Of a stretch of DNA of 47,978 nucleotides, positions 24,295-32,744 are shown one piece after another. Every line of letters begins with the position of its first letter. The first letter of the stretch is position 1. The position numbers and the translations under genes were made by a program. The DNA lies in the IMG/VR virus record IMGVR_UViG_3300034631_000075, positions 1 to 47,978 of that record; one strand, 5' to 3'. A model generated the notes under the pieces. That model saw nothing but the letters and a program-made list of their open reading frames with translations, was not told the DNA's origin and searched no databases. Origin of the DNA: a virus.

Positions 24295-25329
24295 TTAGTT
24301 GCTGCTGGTCAGCTTCACGAGAAGCTTGGGACGCTTGACCATCGGGAGCGGGTTGGACTGACTGTGAATCTTCACCCACCGCTGGAACTCAGGGTCCACA
24401 GCGCTGCGGACATAGATTTCTTCGCCCAAGGTGTTCACGGTGTCGATGAAATCGGCAGGTGCCCAGTATGTCCGGAAGGTGTCAGTTGTGCCGATCGGGA
24501 ATGCAATCGCCTCCCCGGCTGGGATGAAGCGGCGGTTTGCGTAGGTGCCGTCTTCCTGCAGATATTGGGCGGAACCGCGATACTCTTCGATGGTGAGACC
24601 ATGGAAGGGGAAGCCGCGGCGAACGTCCTGCCGCAACGGATTGTTCTGCCCGTCATAATATCGGTAGATCTCTTCCACCTTGTCGTGGCCGATAAACTTC
24701 TCGTACCACTCCGGCGACGCAAGGACATGGACGCCGCTCATGGTCTCCCCCATGAGATTGTCTTCCATGTAGGACACGACTGAGCGGGCCTTGGCCTTAA
24801 CGTCGGTGCTTGCTGTGCCAAGCACAAAATCGACCGTGTGCTGGGTGACGCCGAACTCGTTGAAGAGGTTCAGCAGAGAGGAGCCGTCGCTGTCGAGGAT
24901 CTCGCCGCGCAGCGCCGACATCCGCAGGTGCTCCAGCGTGATCGCGTGCTTGCGGCGCATCGTGACTTCCTTACGGGTCACAAGACCTGCCACGCTCTCC
25001 AGCACCGCATCATCGGCCACGCGGGAGACGATGTTCTGCACATCATCGGCCAGTACGAAGTCATCATGCGGGATGTGGAACGTACGGAAAGCGCGAACGC
25101 CCCGCTTTTCCGGCATGCCCAAGGAAGGCGGAGCCCCGCGTTCACGCGTCGGCAGCAGGTTCAGCGTGCCGTTTGCATACTGCACCGCAACCGTGGTCGT
25201 GGTCAGCGGCTCGCTTTCGAACAGCCCCAGTTCGCGAACGCGGCCATAGTCGTTCGGGACGATGTTGATAGCCTGTGTCAGCGCCGTCGAACTGAAGGCT
25301 GCATTGTTGAAGATATCCAGGATGTTCAT
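24295..25329 (-). CDS. E: Major capsid protein (lambda gpE family)
   Basis: The 344-residue protein fits Phage_cap_E: N-terminal MNILDIFNNAAFSSTALTQAINIVPN, AFRTFHIPHDDFVLADDVQNI in the middle, GVHVLASPEWYEKFIGH, and a C-terminal part with EAIAFPIGTTDTFRTYWAPADF and RSAVDPEFQRWVKIHSQSNPLPM. It forms the icosahedral shell. The decoration protein gene is three bases upstream. (The name clashes with tail gene E, which follows P2 nomenclature.). Confidence 0.95.
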   Translation of the reverse strand: MNILDIFNNAAFSSTALTQAINIVPNDYGRVRELGLFESEPLTTTTVAVQYANGTLNLLPTRERGAPPSLGMPEKRGVRAFRTFHIPHDDFVLADDVQNIVSRVADDAVLESVAGLVTRKEVTMRRKHAITLEHLRMSALRGEILDSDGSSLLNLFNEFGVTQHTVDFVLGTASTDVKAKARSVVSYMEDNLMGETMSGVHVLASPEWYEKFIGHDKVEEIYRYYDGQNNPLRQDVRRGFPFHGLTIEEYRGSAQYLQEDGTYANRRFIPAGEAIAFPIGTTDTFRTYWAPADFIDTVNTLGEEIYVRSAVDPEFQRWVKIHSQSNPLPMVKRPKLLVKLTSSN

Positions 25330-25332
25330 GGA

Positions 25333-25722
25333 TTACGCTCCTTCGCGCACGATGATCGGCGGATTGAGCGCGCCGAGCGCTGCAACGACTGCTGCCCGCT
25401 CGGCCGACGTATTGATGTCGGCGCCATAAAGCAGGCCCTGGTGAACCACGAGGGCATCGCGAGCGATGATCACGGCGGACTTGTCGGCGGAGGTTGCGTC
25501 AACGCCGAACAGCACCACGCCGGCGGCATCTTCGCTACCGTCGGTCGCGGCAGCGGTCACCGGCGCATACTTGCCCGAAGCGGTGATCTTGCCCACCACT
25601 GTGCCCGACTGCACCACGCCGATACCCGAGGCGATGATCACCTCTTCCCGGGAGAAGTGACTGTCGGCTTCCCGCTTCAGCCAATCACTGGCATAGCGGC
25701 CTTCAGTAATCTCGGTCGCCAT
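25333..25722 (-). CDS. D: Head decoration protein (lambda gpD family)
   Basis: The 129-residue product has the HDPD fold pattern: SHFSREEVIIASGIGVVQSGTVVGKITASGKYAP, then DAAGVVLFGVDATSADKSAVIIARDALV. It trims the capsid threefold sites after expansion. The gene lies between protease/scaffold and capsid, as in lambda. Confidence 0.93.
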   Translation of the reverse strand: MATEITEGRYASDWLKREADSHFSREEVIIASGIGVVQSGTVVGKITASGKYAPVTAAATDGSEDAAGVVLFGVDATSADKSAVIIARDALVVHQGLLYGADINTSAERAAVVAALGALNPPIIVREGA

Positions 25723-26112
25723 TTAAGCGGCCCCCTTTCCAATTTGCTTGCGCATGGTGTCGACCAGGAGGGTCGGCGCAGATTTACCGCTGCCCGCGGC
25801 TGGCTTGCCACTAAGACCCGCCCCATTGAGGCGGCTCGCCTCGAGAGTGGCCGCATCCGTTTGGCTGTCGGACTGGGTGGACTTCGGCGAGACCGCCAAG
25901 GTGGCCTTGGCTTCGTCTACGCTCTTGCCGGTGAGGTAGAGGTGTTCAGCCAGAGGCTCACGGCCTGCTGTCTCCTCAAGGGCCATGATCGCAGCGCGGC
26001 GGTCGCGGTCGGCCTTCACGGCGGTGTCGCCCGAAGCCGTTGCAGCTTCGAGGTCAGATTTCAGCTTGGCATTTTCGGCGGCAAGCTGATCCGCACGTTC
26101 TTTGTCCGTCAT
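25723..26112 (-). CDS. Nested scaffold protein (lambda Nu3-type internal start)
   Basis: An ATG inside the protease gene (MTDKERADQLAAENAKLKSD) is preceded five bases upstream by GGAGG, giving an in-frame 129-residue protein that is helical and charged. Lambda makes its scaffold Nu3 from an internal start in gene C in the same way. The sequence just before it is low-complexity linker (AAAAAPSPPNGGS), which fits a domain border. Confidence 0.78.
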   Translation of the reverse strand: MTDKERADQLAAENAKLKSDLEAATASGDTAVKADRDRRAAIMALEETAGREPLAEHLYLTGKSVDEAKATLAVSPKSTQSDSQTDAATLEASRLNGAGLSGKPAAGSGKSAPTLLVDTMRKQIGKGAA

Positions 26113-26775
26113 GGAACCTCCATTGGGGGGACTTGGCGCGGCGGCTGCCGCCTTGCTGGTCGGGAGTGACCAGTTCTTCTTGCTCGCGAGCGCCTTGAGG
26201 CGCTGCGGTGCATTTTCGAGGATGCGGTAATCAAAGGCAGCAACCGGCTCGGCTTTGAGTTCGGTTGTCTCGTCGGCAAACCCTTCAGCAACCGCCTGAT
26301 CGGGCGTGAACCAACGTTCTGCCTTCATGATCTCACGGCACTCTTCGGCCGTTTTGCCCGACTTTGCCGCGTAGACCCGCGCATAAGCAGTGGCAAGCGC
26401 CTCAAGGCCTTCGATGGTTTTGGAGTGATCCTCGGAGGTGCCCCAGGTCATGCCTGAAGGATCGTGGATCATCATCACGGCGCCGGCGGACATGATCACC
26501 GTGTCACCAGCCATGGCGATGAGCGAGGCCGCCGACATAGCGATCCCCTCGACAACCACATCGGTCGTACCATTGCGCGCCTTCAGAAGCGCATGGATGG
26601 CAGCGCCCTCGGACGCTATCCCGCCGGGCGAGTTGATGTGGACCACCAGCTCTTCCTCGTCGGAGATCTGCGCCAGGGCGAGAACCACATCGTCCGAACT
26701 GAAGCCATCCTCATAGTAATAATCGCCGACATAGCCGGAGAGCCGAAGCCTTCCGTCTTCCAAAATTGCAGCCAT
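25723..26775 (-). CDS. C: Capsid maturation protease, S49/ClpP-like, with scaffold C-terminus
   Basis: The 350-residue protein has an N-terminal ClpP/S49-type protease domain (residues 1-205): INSPGG, catalytic Ser in GIAMSAASLIAMAG and catalytic His in MMIHDPSG. The C-terminal part is charged, helical scaffold-like sequence. It corresponds to lambda gpC, which cleaves head proteins and itself during assembly. The start was taken at MAAILEDGRL; the 34-codon extension is basic shadow sequence overlapping the gpW-like gene. Confidence 0.92.
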   Translation of the reverse strand: MAAILEDGRLRLSGYVGDYYYEDGFSSDDVVLALAQISDEEELVVHINSPGGIASEGAAIHALLKARNGTTDVVVEGIAMSAASLIAMAGDTVIMSAGAVMMIHDPSGMTWGTSEDHSKTIEGLEALATAYARVYAAKSGKTAEECREIMKAERWFTPDQAVAEGFADETTELKAEPVAAFDYRILENAPQRLKALASKKNWSLPTSKAAAAAPSPPNGGSMTDKERADQLAAENAKLKSDLEAATASGDTAVKADRDRRAAIMALEETAGREPLAEHLYLTGKSVDEAKATLAVSPKSTQSDSQTDAATLEASRLNGAGLSGKPAAGSGKSAPTLLVDTMRKQIGKGAA

Positions 26776-26785
26776 GTTTGGTTCC

Positions 26786-27046
26786 TTAGTAGGGCCGGAG
26801 CATCCGACCGCGGATCGCATAGCGGGTGCGCCGCGGCTTCCCCCCCCGGCTGATCTGGCAATTCCGGATCGCTTCACTTAGTGCGCGCTGCACCTGGTCC
26901 AGAGAGGCATTGGAATAGCGGGCCATGTCAGCGCCGAAGCGAGCCTCGGTGATCATCTCGCCCATCAGGAGGGCTTCTTCGACCTTCCGCAGGTTGGCCG
27001 CCCGGGCACACCAATCGATTGCTAGGGGGTCTAGTTCATCAGGCAT
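26786..27046 (-). CDS. W: Head-tail joining protein W (lambda gpW-like)
   Basis: The 86-residue protein has two helices with the gpW pattern (KVEEALLMGEMITEARFGADMARYSNASLDQVQRALSEAI) and a basic C-terminus. gpW closes the filled head before tail joining. It overlaps the portal stop by eight bases and lies before the protease, as in lambda. Not to be confused with the baseplate W gene. Confidence 0.82.
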   Translation of the reverse strand: MPDELDPLAIDWCARAANLRKVEEALLMGEMITEARFGADMARYSNASLDQVQRALSEAIRNCQISRGGKPRRTRYAIRGRMLRPY

Positions 27047-28700
27047 CAGCAGCTACCCCTTCAGGCTCTCTATTGCCGTCGGCAGCAGCGCCGTTCGGTC
27101 CGGCGCCATTGCCACCACGCAGCCTGCCATGCGGAACCGCCACCCCGATCTGCTCGAGCTTGGCTACTTCCTTGCCGATCTGCTCGATCTCTTCTTCCCA
27201 GTCCTGCCCCTTGGCGGCATAGATCCGCTGCAGCGACGTGGAGCCGGTCTCCAGATCGACCTTGCGGGACATCGCGTCCTTGTAGGGATCGGCCGAGGGC
27301 TGCTCAGGCCCGCGCCACTCGGCCCATGCCACACGAGACCTATTCGCCTGGAAGGCAGCGAGACCGCCCCTAAGCGGCACTCGACCCTCCGCAATAGATT
27401 CCTCGAGCCAGGGCTCGTAGGCTGCCTGGGCAAAAGGCGCCGCAATGCGCTCGCGCCGGCGCATGACGATCGGCCAGATGGACGCAACAGCCATACGAAC
27501 TGAAGAATAGGTCGCATCCGAATGGTCCATCGTGAAGCTCTCGACGGTGACGCCGAGACGGCGCGCCATCTCCCGATGAAGGTTTTTCGAGAACGGCAGG
27601 TACTGGCTTCCCGGCGTCGCAGCCGTGTGCATGTGAAACTCTTCACCCGGTCCAAGATGATTGATCCGGGCTGGATCGTTCATCGAGACGCCTTTTTCCT
27701 TTAGCGCTTCGATCCGCATGCCCCAGATGTCCACCAGGTCCTGCGCGATACTGCCAATGTGCTCCGCCCAGCTGCCCTGTGTCCGGTCAAAACCATTAGG
27801 CTCAGGCATGTCCGAGAGCGTCTGGATGGCCTCGAATGCCTGGTCGCTGGCTTCCGGGCTTTTGATGGTGGCGGCGAAAGCGGTCTGCAGCAGCGCCGTT
27901 GCCAGCGTGGCATCCGCCAGCTGATCGGACTGCGCGATGACCTTCAGGATCGGAGCGAAGACAGAGATACCGCGCGCACTGCCCGGGTTCTCGCCGCGGT
28001 CCATGACGTGGATAACGTTGCGGGCGTCGATGTCGGCATCGACCTCGATCCCGGTCTCGCGTCGGCGAAAACGGTATGCAAGAGCCCGGCCGCGGGCGTC
28101 GTGGTAGATGCCCTGGTCGAGACCCTCGAATTCCCGGGTCCTACGCGGCAGACGATGCGACGGCACCAAGGAAATCTTGGTGCCTGTTTCGATTCCCATG
28201 CGGAGGCGCGCTGCGCGGGGAATGAAATCGAGAACGCCAAATGCCTCACCTGCAGCGAGGTACGAGCGAACAACTGCGTCGAGCATCTCCGGGATAGTAG
28301 ACTTACCGGCCAGATCGCACTCATTGCGGTCCCAAGCCCAGCGGCGCCACTCCCGCTCCACCAGTTTGGCCCAGTCCGATTGTTCCTTGGCATCGTATCC
28401 GAGCCGCGACAGATCAGGGCGGGCGTTTAGCTTGAGCTCGATCCCGACGGTGTCGGCAACCACCTGGTCGGCCGCGCCGGCGAGCCATCCCGAGTTGTGC
28501 ATGAAATCGAGCGCCAGGGCCGCAGCACGGTCGGCAGCCTCTATGACATCATAACGAGCATCCCGGGTGACCGCTCTGCGCATGGCCAGGATGCCTGAAT
28601 TGTCGGAGCGCAGGTATCGAGCTGTCGCCTGCCGGGTCGGCGCAGCCGGGGACGCTACGGCCCCCGCTTTCACGCGGACCCGAGGCTTCATCTCAACCAT
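27039..28700 (-). CDS. B: Portal protein (lambda gpB family)
   Basis: The 553-residue protein matches lambda-type portals: SGWLAGAADQVVADTVGIELKLNARPD near residue 70, REWRRWAWDRNECDLAG, VVRSYLAAGEAFGVLDF, VIHVMDRGENPGSARGISVFAPILKVI and the C-terminal REMARRLGVTVESFTMDHSDATYSSVRMA. It forms the dodecameric entry ring. AGGAA lies seven bases before the ATG. The terminase gene ends ten bases upstream. Confidence 0.95.
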   Translation of the reverse strand: MVEMKPRVRVKAGAVASPAAPTRQATARYLRSDNSGILAMRRAVTRDARYDVIEAADRAAALALDFMHNSGWLAGAADQVVADTVGIELKLNARPDLSRLGYDAKEQSDWAKLVEREWRRWAWDRNECDLAGKSTIPEMLDAVVRSYLAAGEAFGVLDFIPRAARLRMGIETGTKISLVPSHRLPRRTREFEGLDQGIYHDARGRALAYRFRRRETGIEVDADIDARNVIHVMDRGENPGSARGISVFAPILKVIAQSDQLADATLATALLQTAFAATIKSPEASDQAFEAIQTLSDMPEPNGFDRTQGSWAEHIGSIAQDLVDIWGMRIEALKEKGVSMNDPARINHLGPGEEFHMHTAATPGSQYLPFSKNLHREMARRLGVTVESFTMDHSDATYSSVRMAVASIWPIVMRRRERIAAPFAQAAYEPWLEESIAEGRVPLRGGLAAFQANRSRVAWAEWRGPEQPSADPYKDAMSRKVDLETGSTSLQRIYAAKGQDWEEEIEQIGKEVAKLEQIGVAVPHGRLRGGNGAGPNGAAADGNREPEGVAADA

Positions 28701-28710
28701 GGATCAATTC

Positions 28711-30717
28711 CTATCGGTAAGAGCCCCATCTGGAGCGCTTCTTTGCTACCGGCTTTGCCGGGCTTGTCGAAGGTGGCGGCTTTGGCTCTTCCTGCGGATC
28801 ACCGCGCGCAGCGATCGTTTCGCTTTCCGTCGACAACAGATCGACAGGCTCCGCCGGAACAATCCGGGACTTAAGCTGAGCCCAGCCGTCGCTGGTCAGC
28901 TTCGAAAGCCCGAGGAGCTCGGCCATTGCCATTGCGTAGATACGAACGTCGAGCCAGTGATTGTCCCGGCGAAGCTTGTCCCAACCCTCGTGCAGCTTCC
29001 CCTTCACCAGCTTGCGGACGAAATACTCCGCCGTCAGCTGCTTAAAGTATCCTTCATCGTGCCACTCGGCGAAGTGGCAGTACCCGCCAGGCACCGTCGT
29101 GAGGCCATCATCTCGGATGATCTCCTTGTGGAGATTGCCCATCAACTCGCCCTTGAGCGCCCAGGTGCCGACGGGCCAGACCTTGGCACTGCCGGCGCGC
29201 TGCCTCTTGCCGCTCTTTCGGACCGTCACCTTCTGCGGCAAGCCGATCGCCGGAACGCCACGGCCCTGCATACCCTTGATCGCATGCGTCAGCGGGCGCC
29301 GGGCGCACCAGCTGTAAACTTGCGTCGTGCGCAAACCGTCACCGGAATCGACGGCCAGAGCCTCGATCCTGCGCTCCTGGCCAAACACGTCGATGATAGG
29401 CTTGCGGTAGAACTCGTCTAGTTTCGCCCAAGCACCAGCATTTATGTCGTCGGTAGGCCCTTCCAGATGCTGGACTTCAACTGACCAGGTCTGACGATCC
29501 TCACCGAAAGCAACGATCTCGACCATGATGTTATCGTGGTGCACGTCGGCACTGGCCGTGACGATCAGGCCATCGGCAGGGACAACGCCACGACGGTAAG
29601 TCTCCCGTCTCTCGATCAGTCGCTTATAGTCCGGCGCGTCCCCCTTCATGGCGTAGGGCAGACCTAACACCAGGTTGGTGAAGCCCTTGGCCCCTTCTTC
29701 GCCCTTGTTCTCGCGGTCTAGCCACTCCTCGGCAATGGCCTCATAACTCATCATCAGCGAGATAAAGGCGTCCACATGGAAGCCCGGGTGCCGCCCCTCG
29801 CCATCCGCCGTTGCAATGAAGCGGCCCGCCCGCACGGCAGGAACGCGCTCCATTTCGCTCAGCTGGTGCGAGCAATGCGGGCACTCATAGGTGCTGCGGT
29901 GTGGATGCCGCCGGTCGAGGACGAAACCGTCCATCGTCTGCGCGAACTCGCCGTGGCACTCCGGACACTCAATGTTCCAGAAGCGCTGATCGGAGCGCCG
30001 GAAAGAGCGATCAACCCGGCAGTGCCCGGGATCATCCCCTAGCGGATCACCGCTATCGAGCTCGGGGGTCGACAGCTCCAAAATCTTCCACAGCTTGAGG
30101 CGGCGGAATGCCGTGAAGCGACCGAAATAGAGGACTTCGGGATCGTCACCATTGGGCGAGTTCTGCCATTTCGAGACCTCATCTTTGACACCATAGCGCG
30201 TCGTCTTACCGGACAACTCCATGACGGAGTTGGCATTGGCCAGACTGATTGTGCCCCCAGCGAAGCGTTTTTCGTAAATCGTCGATCCCGCGCCGGAGCG
30301 GCTGACGGATGGCAAGATGATCCGTTTGCCCGACTTCGCCTGCCAAGCGTCGATCATTGGCTGCAGCTTCTTGCCGTTCACATCCTGCAGAGCATCGATG
30401 CCCGGTACGCCGTAGAGGACGTTGTCGGGCGCAACCTCCGCCAGATACAGAGACCAGGCCAAGGCCAGAATGGAAACTCCAGTCTGCTGGCTCTTTCGCA
30501 CAGTCACCAGATTGGCAGGATGATCGATGTCCAGTGCATCGGCAATCGGCCCCAGATAGGGAGCATCCGCCTCAGCCCAAAACTCCTCTTTCTTCGGACC
30601 GTCCACCAGGACGATGTTCTTTGGCAGCCATTGGCGAAACGGCACCGGCGGCACCGGCCGGATTGCATCCGCAAGCGCTGACGCCACCAAGCGCAATGCG
30701 CCGAGGTGATAGTTCAT
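28711..30717 (-). CDS. A: Terminase large subunit (lambda gpA family)
   Basis: The 668-residue packaging motor has an N-terminal ATPase with a variant Walker A (RKSQQTGVS, residues 74-82), a four-cysteine zinc-ribbon-like patch (IECPECHGEF ... YECPHCSHQ, about residues 245-275) and a C-terminal nuclease domain (VTASADVHHDNIMVEIVAFG, about 390). GpA-type terminases usually cut at cos sites. The ATG overlaps the small-subunit stop (ATGA). Confidence 0.95.
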   Translation of the reverse strand: MNYHLGALRLVASALADAIRPVPPVPFRQWLPKNIVLVDGPKKEEFWAEADAPYLGPIADALDIDHPANLVTVRKSQQTGVSILALAWSLYLAEVAPDNVLYGVPGIDALQDVNGKKLQPMIDAWQAKSGKRIILPSVSRSGAGSTIYEKRFAGGTISLANANSVMELSGKTTRYGVKDEVSKWQNSPNGDDPEVLYFGRFTAFRRLKLWKILELSTPELDSGDPLGDDPGHCRVDRSFRRSDQRFWNIECPECHGEFAQTMDGFVLDRRHPHRSTYECPHCSHQLSEMERVPAVRAGRFIATADGEGRHPGFHVDAFISLMMSYEAIAEEWLDRENKGEEGAKGFTNLVLGLPYAMKGDAPDYKRLIERRETYRRGVVPADGLIVTASADVHHDNIMVEIVAFGEDRQTWSVEVQHLEGPTDDINAGAWAKLDEFYRKPIIDVFGQERRIEALAVDSGDGLRTTQVYSWCARRPLTHAIKGMQGRGVPAIGLPQKVTVRKSGKRQRAGSAKVWPVGTWALKGELMGNLHKEIIRDDGLTTVPGGYCHFAEWHDEGYFKQLTAEYFVRKLVKGKLHEGWDKLRRDNHWLDVRIYAMAMAELLGLSKLTSDGWAQLKSRIVPAEPVDLLSTESETIAARGDPQEEPKPPPSTSPAKPVAKKRSRWGSYR

Positions 30718-31322
30718 TCTTCCGGAACCTCGGTCAGCGCCTCGTCTCGCTCAGGAGCCTCTGCGGCGATTTTAGCTAGCGCATCGGCTGCCCGTTCGTT
30801 GATCTCGTCTGCAATCTTCCGCAACGCCATCCGTGCACCGCTCGTGCCCTCTTTCGAGACCGCCAGGGCAATGTCGTCGGCTCTATTGGCAAGGCGTCCG
30901 ACTTCCGACTGGATGGTGCGAGCTGCGGCCGCTAGGGCGTCGCGAAGCAGATCCGATCGCACGAGTAGGCCAGCCTCCTTCGCATCCTCAAGGCGCTGAC
31001 GGCGAACTTCCATCCAAGCCTTCTGGCGCAGCGCCTCGTCGCGAGATTCTGACTGCGACTGAGGGCGAACGTCTACTGGCGCCTGCTCTCCCCGCGCATC
31101 CTGAACCGACGATCCAAAGAACGCGCGGTGATGGTCATAGTCCGCCACACTGACCAGCTGCACCCTGCCTCGGCCGTCGCGCGTGACCGGCAAGTCATGG
31201 TCGCGGATCAACTTCGCCACCATCTTGCTGACAGCAGGCTTCGAAATACCGTCTCGCTCGGCGATCTGGCCTATCGACCACATGACCAGGTGGCCGTCGG
31301 CGCTGTTAACCGCATTGGCCAT
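30714..31322 (-). CDS. Terminase small subunit (Nu1-like)
   Basis: The 202-residue protein has an N-terminal winged-helix motif (WSIGQIAERDGISKPAVSKMVAKLI), a linker and a helical C-terminus (EVRRQRLEDAKEAGLLVRSDLL) that should bind the large subunit. Small subunits recognise the packaging site. No clear ribosome site precedes the ATG; three GTTAACCG repeats surround the start. Position directly before gpA supports the call. Confidence 0.82.
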   Translation of the reverse strand: MANAVNSADGHLVMWSIGQIAERDGISKPAVSKMVAKLIRDHDLPVTRDGRGRVQLVSVADYDHHRAFFGSSVQDARGEQAPVDVRPQSQSESRDEALRQKAWMEVRRQRLEDAKEAGLLVRSDLLRDALAAAARTIQSEVGRLANRADDIALAVSKEGTSGARMALRKIADEINERAADALAKIAAEAPERDEALTEVPEE

Positions 31323-31342
31323 GTTGTTAACCGTGTTAACCG
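31305..31342. repeat. Three GTTAACCG repeats at the terminase start
   Basis: Direct repeats of GTTAACCG occur at 31305-31312, 31326-31333 and 31335-31342, astride the small terminase start. Repeated 8-mers in this place could be binding sites for the small subunit (part of a cos/pac site) or for a regulator of late genes. Inference from position. Confidence 0.45.
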
Positions 31343-31432
31343 TTCGTTTTCAGCAGTATGACTGGCGATATTTCGGGCCGCATCCGCACCGCAGCCGAGC
31401 CGAAGGCCGGTACGGTCCCTGAACCGGGGGGG

Positions 31433-32020
31433 TCAGCTGAGTGCACCCCCCGTGATGCGGTTGAGCTCATGTTCGAGGCGACGCGGCAGGTTCTGCTGCA
31501 CCGACCTCTCGAAGGCCAGAGCCGTCGCACCCTTCACCATCTCGGCTGGGATGATCACGCCGGACCGCGCCCGCTCGATTGGCAGGCGAGAACCTCCCGC
31601 GCGGAAGAATGCATGCCCACCCGCGATCAGTCCGGTACGACCGCCGGGCCATTCACCACCGGACAAGAACGTCGCGGGAAAGATCGTGGACTTGCCGAAC
31701 GGCTTGGCGCGAACGCCTGCCTCCGTTTCCTTGGGTGCGAAATACTTCAGCGACACGTCGCCGCCTTCGGTTTTCATCTCATAGCTGAGATCGCCCCAGT
31801 TCGCCCGCTTCGGCTTGCCGATCGCCTTGACGATGATGCCGCGCTTCAGTCCGGTCTGCTTGGACAGAGCCCTGGTGACTTGTGTCTTGGCCATGTCGCC
31901 GGATCGGTTGATTGCAGCGGCCGAAGCCTTCTGCATCTGAGGGCCGCCGAGCGCCTTGAGCATGTTGTCGAAACGGCGCAGCCCATCGATATCGCCCCAG
32001 GAGATCGAGATCCCAGCCAA
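31433..32020 (-). CDS. Minor tail protein Z (GPZ-like)
   Basis: The product of about 195 residues has ISISWGDIDGLRRFDNMLKAL, then AINRSGDMAKTQVTRALSKQTGLKRGIIVKAI and a C-terminal domain with LIAGGHAFFRAGG, as in prophage minor tail protein Z. GPZ-type proteins join or complete tails. The likely start is TTG with GGAGGGG upstream; a GTG seven codons earlier opens the frame. It is unusual to find it before the terminase genes rather than in the tail operon. Confidence 0.72.
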   Translation of the reverse strand: MAGISISWGDIDGLRRFDNMLKALGGPQMQKASAAAINRSGDMAKTQVTRALSKQTGLKRGIIVKAIGKPKRANWGDLSYEMKTEGGDVSLKYFAPKETEAGVRAKPFGKSTIFPATFLSGGEWPGGRTGLIAGGHAFFRAGGSRLPIERARSGVIIPAEMVKGATALAFERSVQQNLPRRLEHELNRITGGALS

Positions 32021-32041
32021 GGCGTTCCCCTCCCGAAACAC

Positions 32042-32070
32042 AAAAGGCGCCCCGGTTTCCCGTAGCGCCT
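32042..32070 (-). terminator. Terminator-like hairpin at the early/late border
   Basis: AGGCGC/GCGCCT arms (32045-32050 and 32065-32070) with a 14-base loop are followed by TTTTG on the minus strand. It lies after the last early gene and before the minor tail and terminase genes, so it could block early transcription from entering the late region. Confidence 0.6.
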
Positions 32071-32112
32071 GTCTGAAGACCTGTTTTGTTGTGGTGAAGC
32101 TACGTCAAACTT

Positions 32113-32727
32113 TTACCTCACGTCAACCGATTCGAAACCGACATAGTGGATTACCCTTGGAGCATCGTTCCAAGGCTCAGCCGAGCGGCACGGCCCGGTC
32201 ACGTCCCAACCGACGAGACGCCCCTGCAATCGACGCTGCAGATCCTTCAGCGCCTCCCACCAGGTCACATATTGCATGCGGATCAGATCTAGATCGCTCG
32301 GCATGTAGCCCTGATAGATGTACTCCCAGCCGAGCAGGCCCCGACATTGTGCCGGATCCTGCCAGCGCTTCTTGTGGTTGCCTTTGCGATCAAGCACCGG
32401 CACCCATTGGCCGATGCCATCCTCACCCCACTCTATCGGCGCCATGCTGCGCCCAGCGGCGACCACCAATGCGGCCGCCTCGATCGGCAACGCATCAATG
32501 GCTGCTGCAACTCGCTGTGCGTCCGGTGACACTTTATGCGAGGAGCTGCCGCCACCATCCACCCGGGTACCCATCGACAGATAGGCCTCCACCCGTTCCG
32601 TTGCCGACATGCCACCCGCCAACTGGCGCAACTCCCTGGCAATGCCACTGCCCCGGCTGACATCGGCATGCTGCTTGGCCAGTGCCCACACCACCAAGTT
32701 CTCTATGTCGATCTTAACCTTAGCCAC
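32113..32727 (-). CDS. Unknown protein at the early/late boundary; candidate late regulator
   Basis: The 204-residue protein starts at a GTG with AGGAG eight bases upstream (an ATG at 32763 lacks one). I recall similar sequences in alphaproteobacterial prophages: VAKVKIDIENLVVWALAKQHAD, ALPIEAAALVVAAGRSMAPIEW, then GQWVPVLDRKGNHKKRWQDP and LLGWEYIYQGYMPSDLDLIRMQYVTWWEAL. No function is known to me. Being last in the early operon and directly before a terminator matches the place of lambda Q, so a late activator or antiterminator is a hypothesis. Confidence 0.7.
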   Translation of the reverse strand: MAKVKIDIENLVVWALAKQHADVSRGSGIARELRQLAGGMSATERVEAYLSMGTRVDGGGSSSHKVSPDAQRVAAAIDALPIEAAALVVAAGRSMAPIEWGEDGIGQWVPVLDRKGNHKKRWQDPAQCRGLLGWEYIYQGYMPSDLDLIRMQYVTWWEALKDLQRRLQGRLVGWDVTGPCRSAEPWNDAPRVIHYVGFESVDVR

Positions 32728-32744
32728 GGCGTCAGCTCCTCTTA

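Noticed and set aside
24838-26169. Plus-strand open frame of 443 codons
   Set aside because: It is antisense to capsid, decoration and protease genes, all recognised. The product looks like a GC-rich shadow frame.
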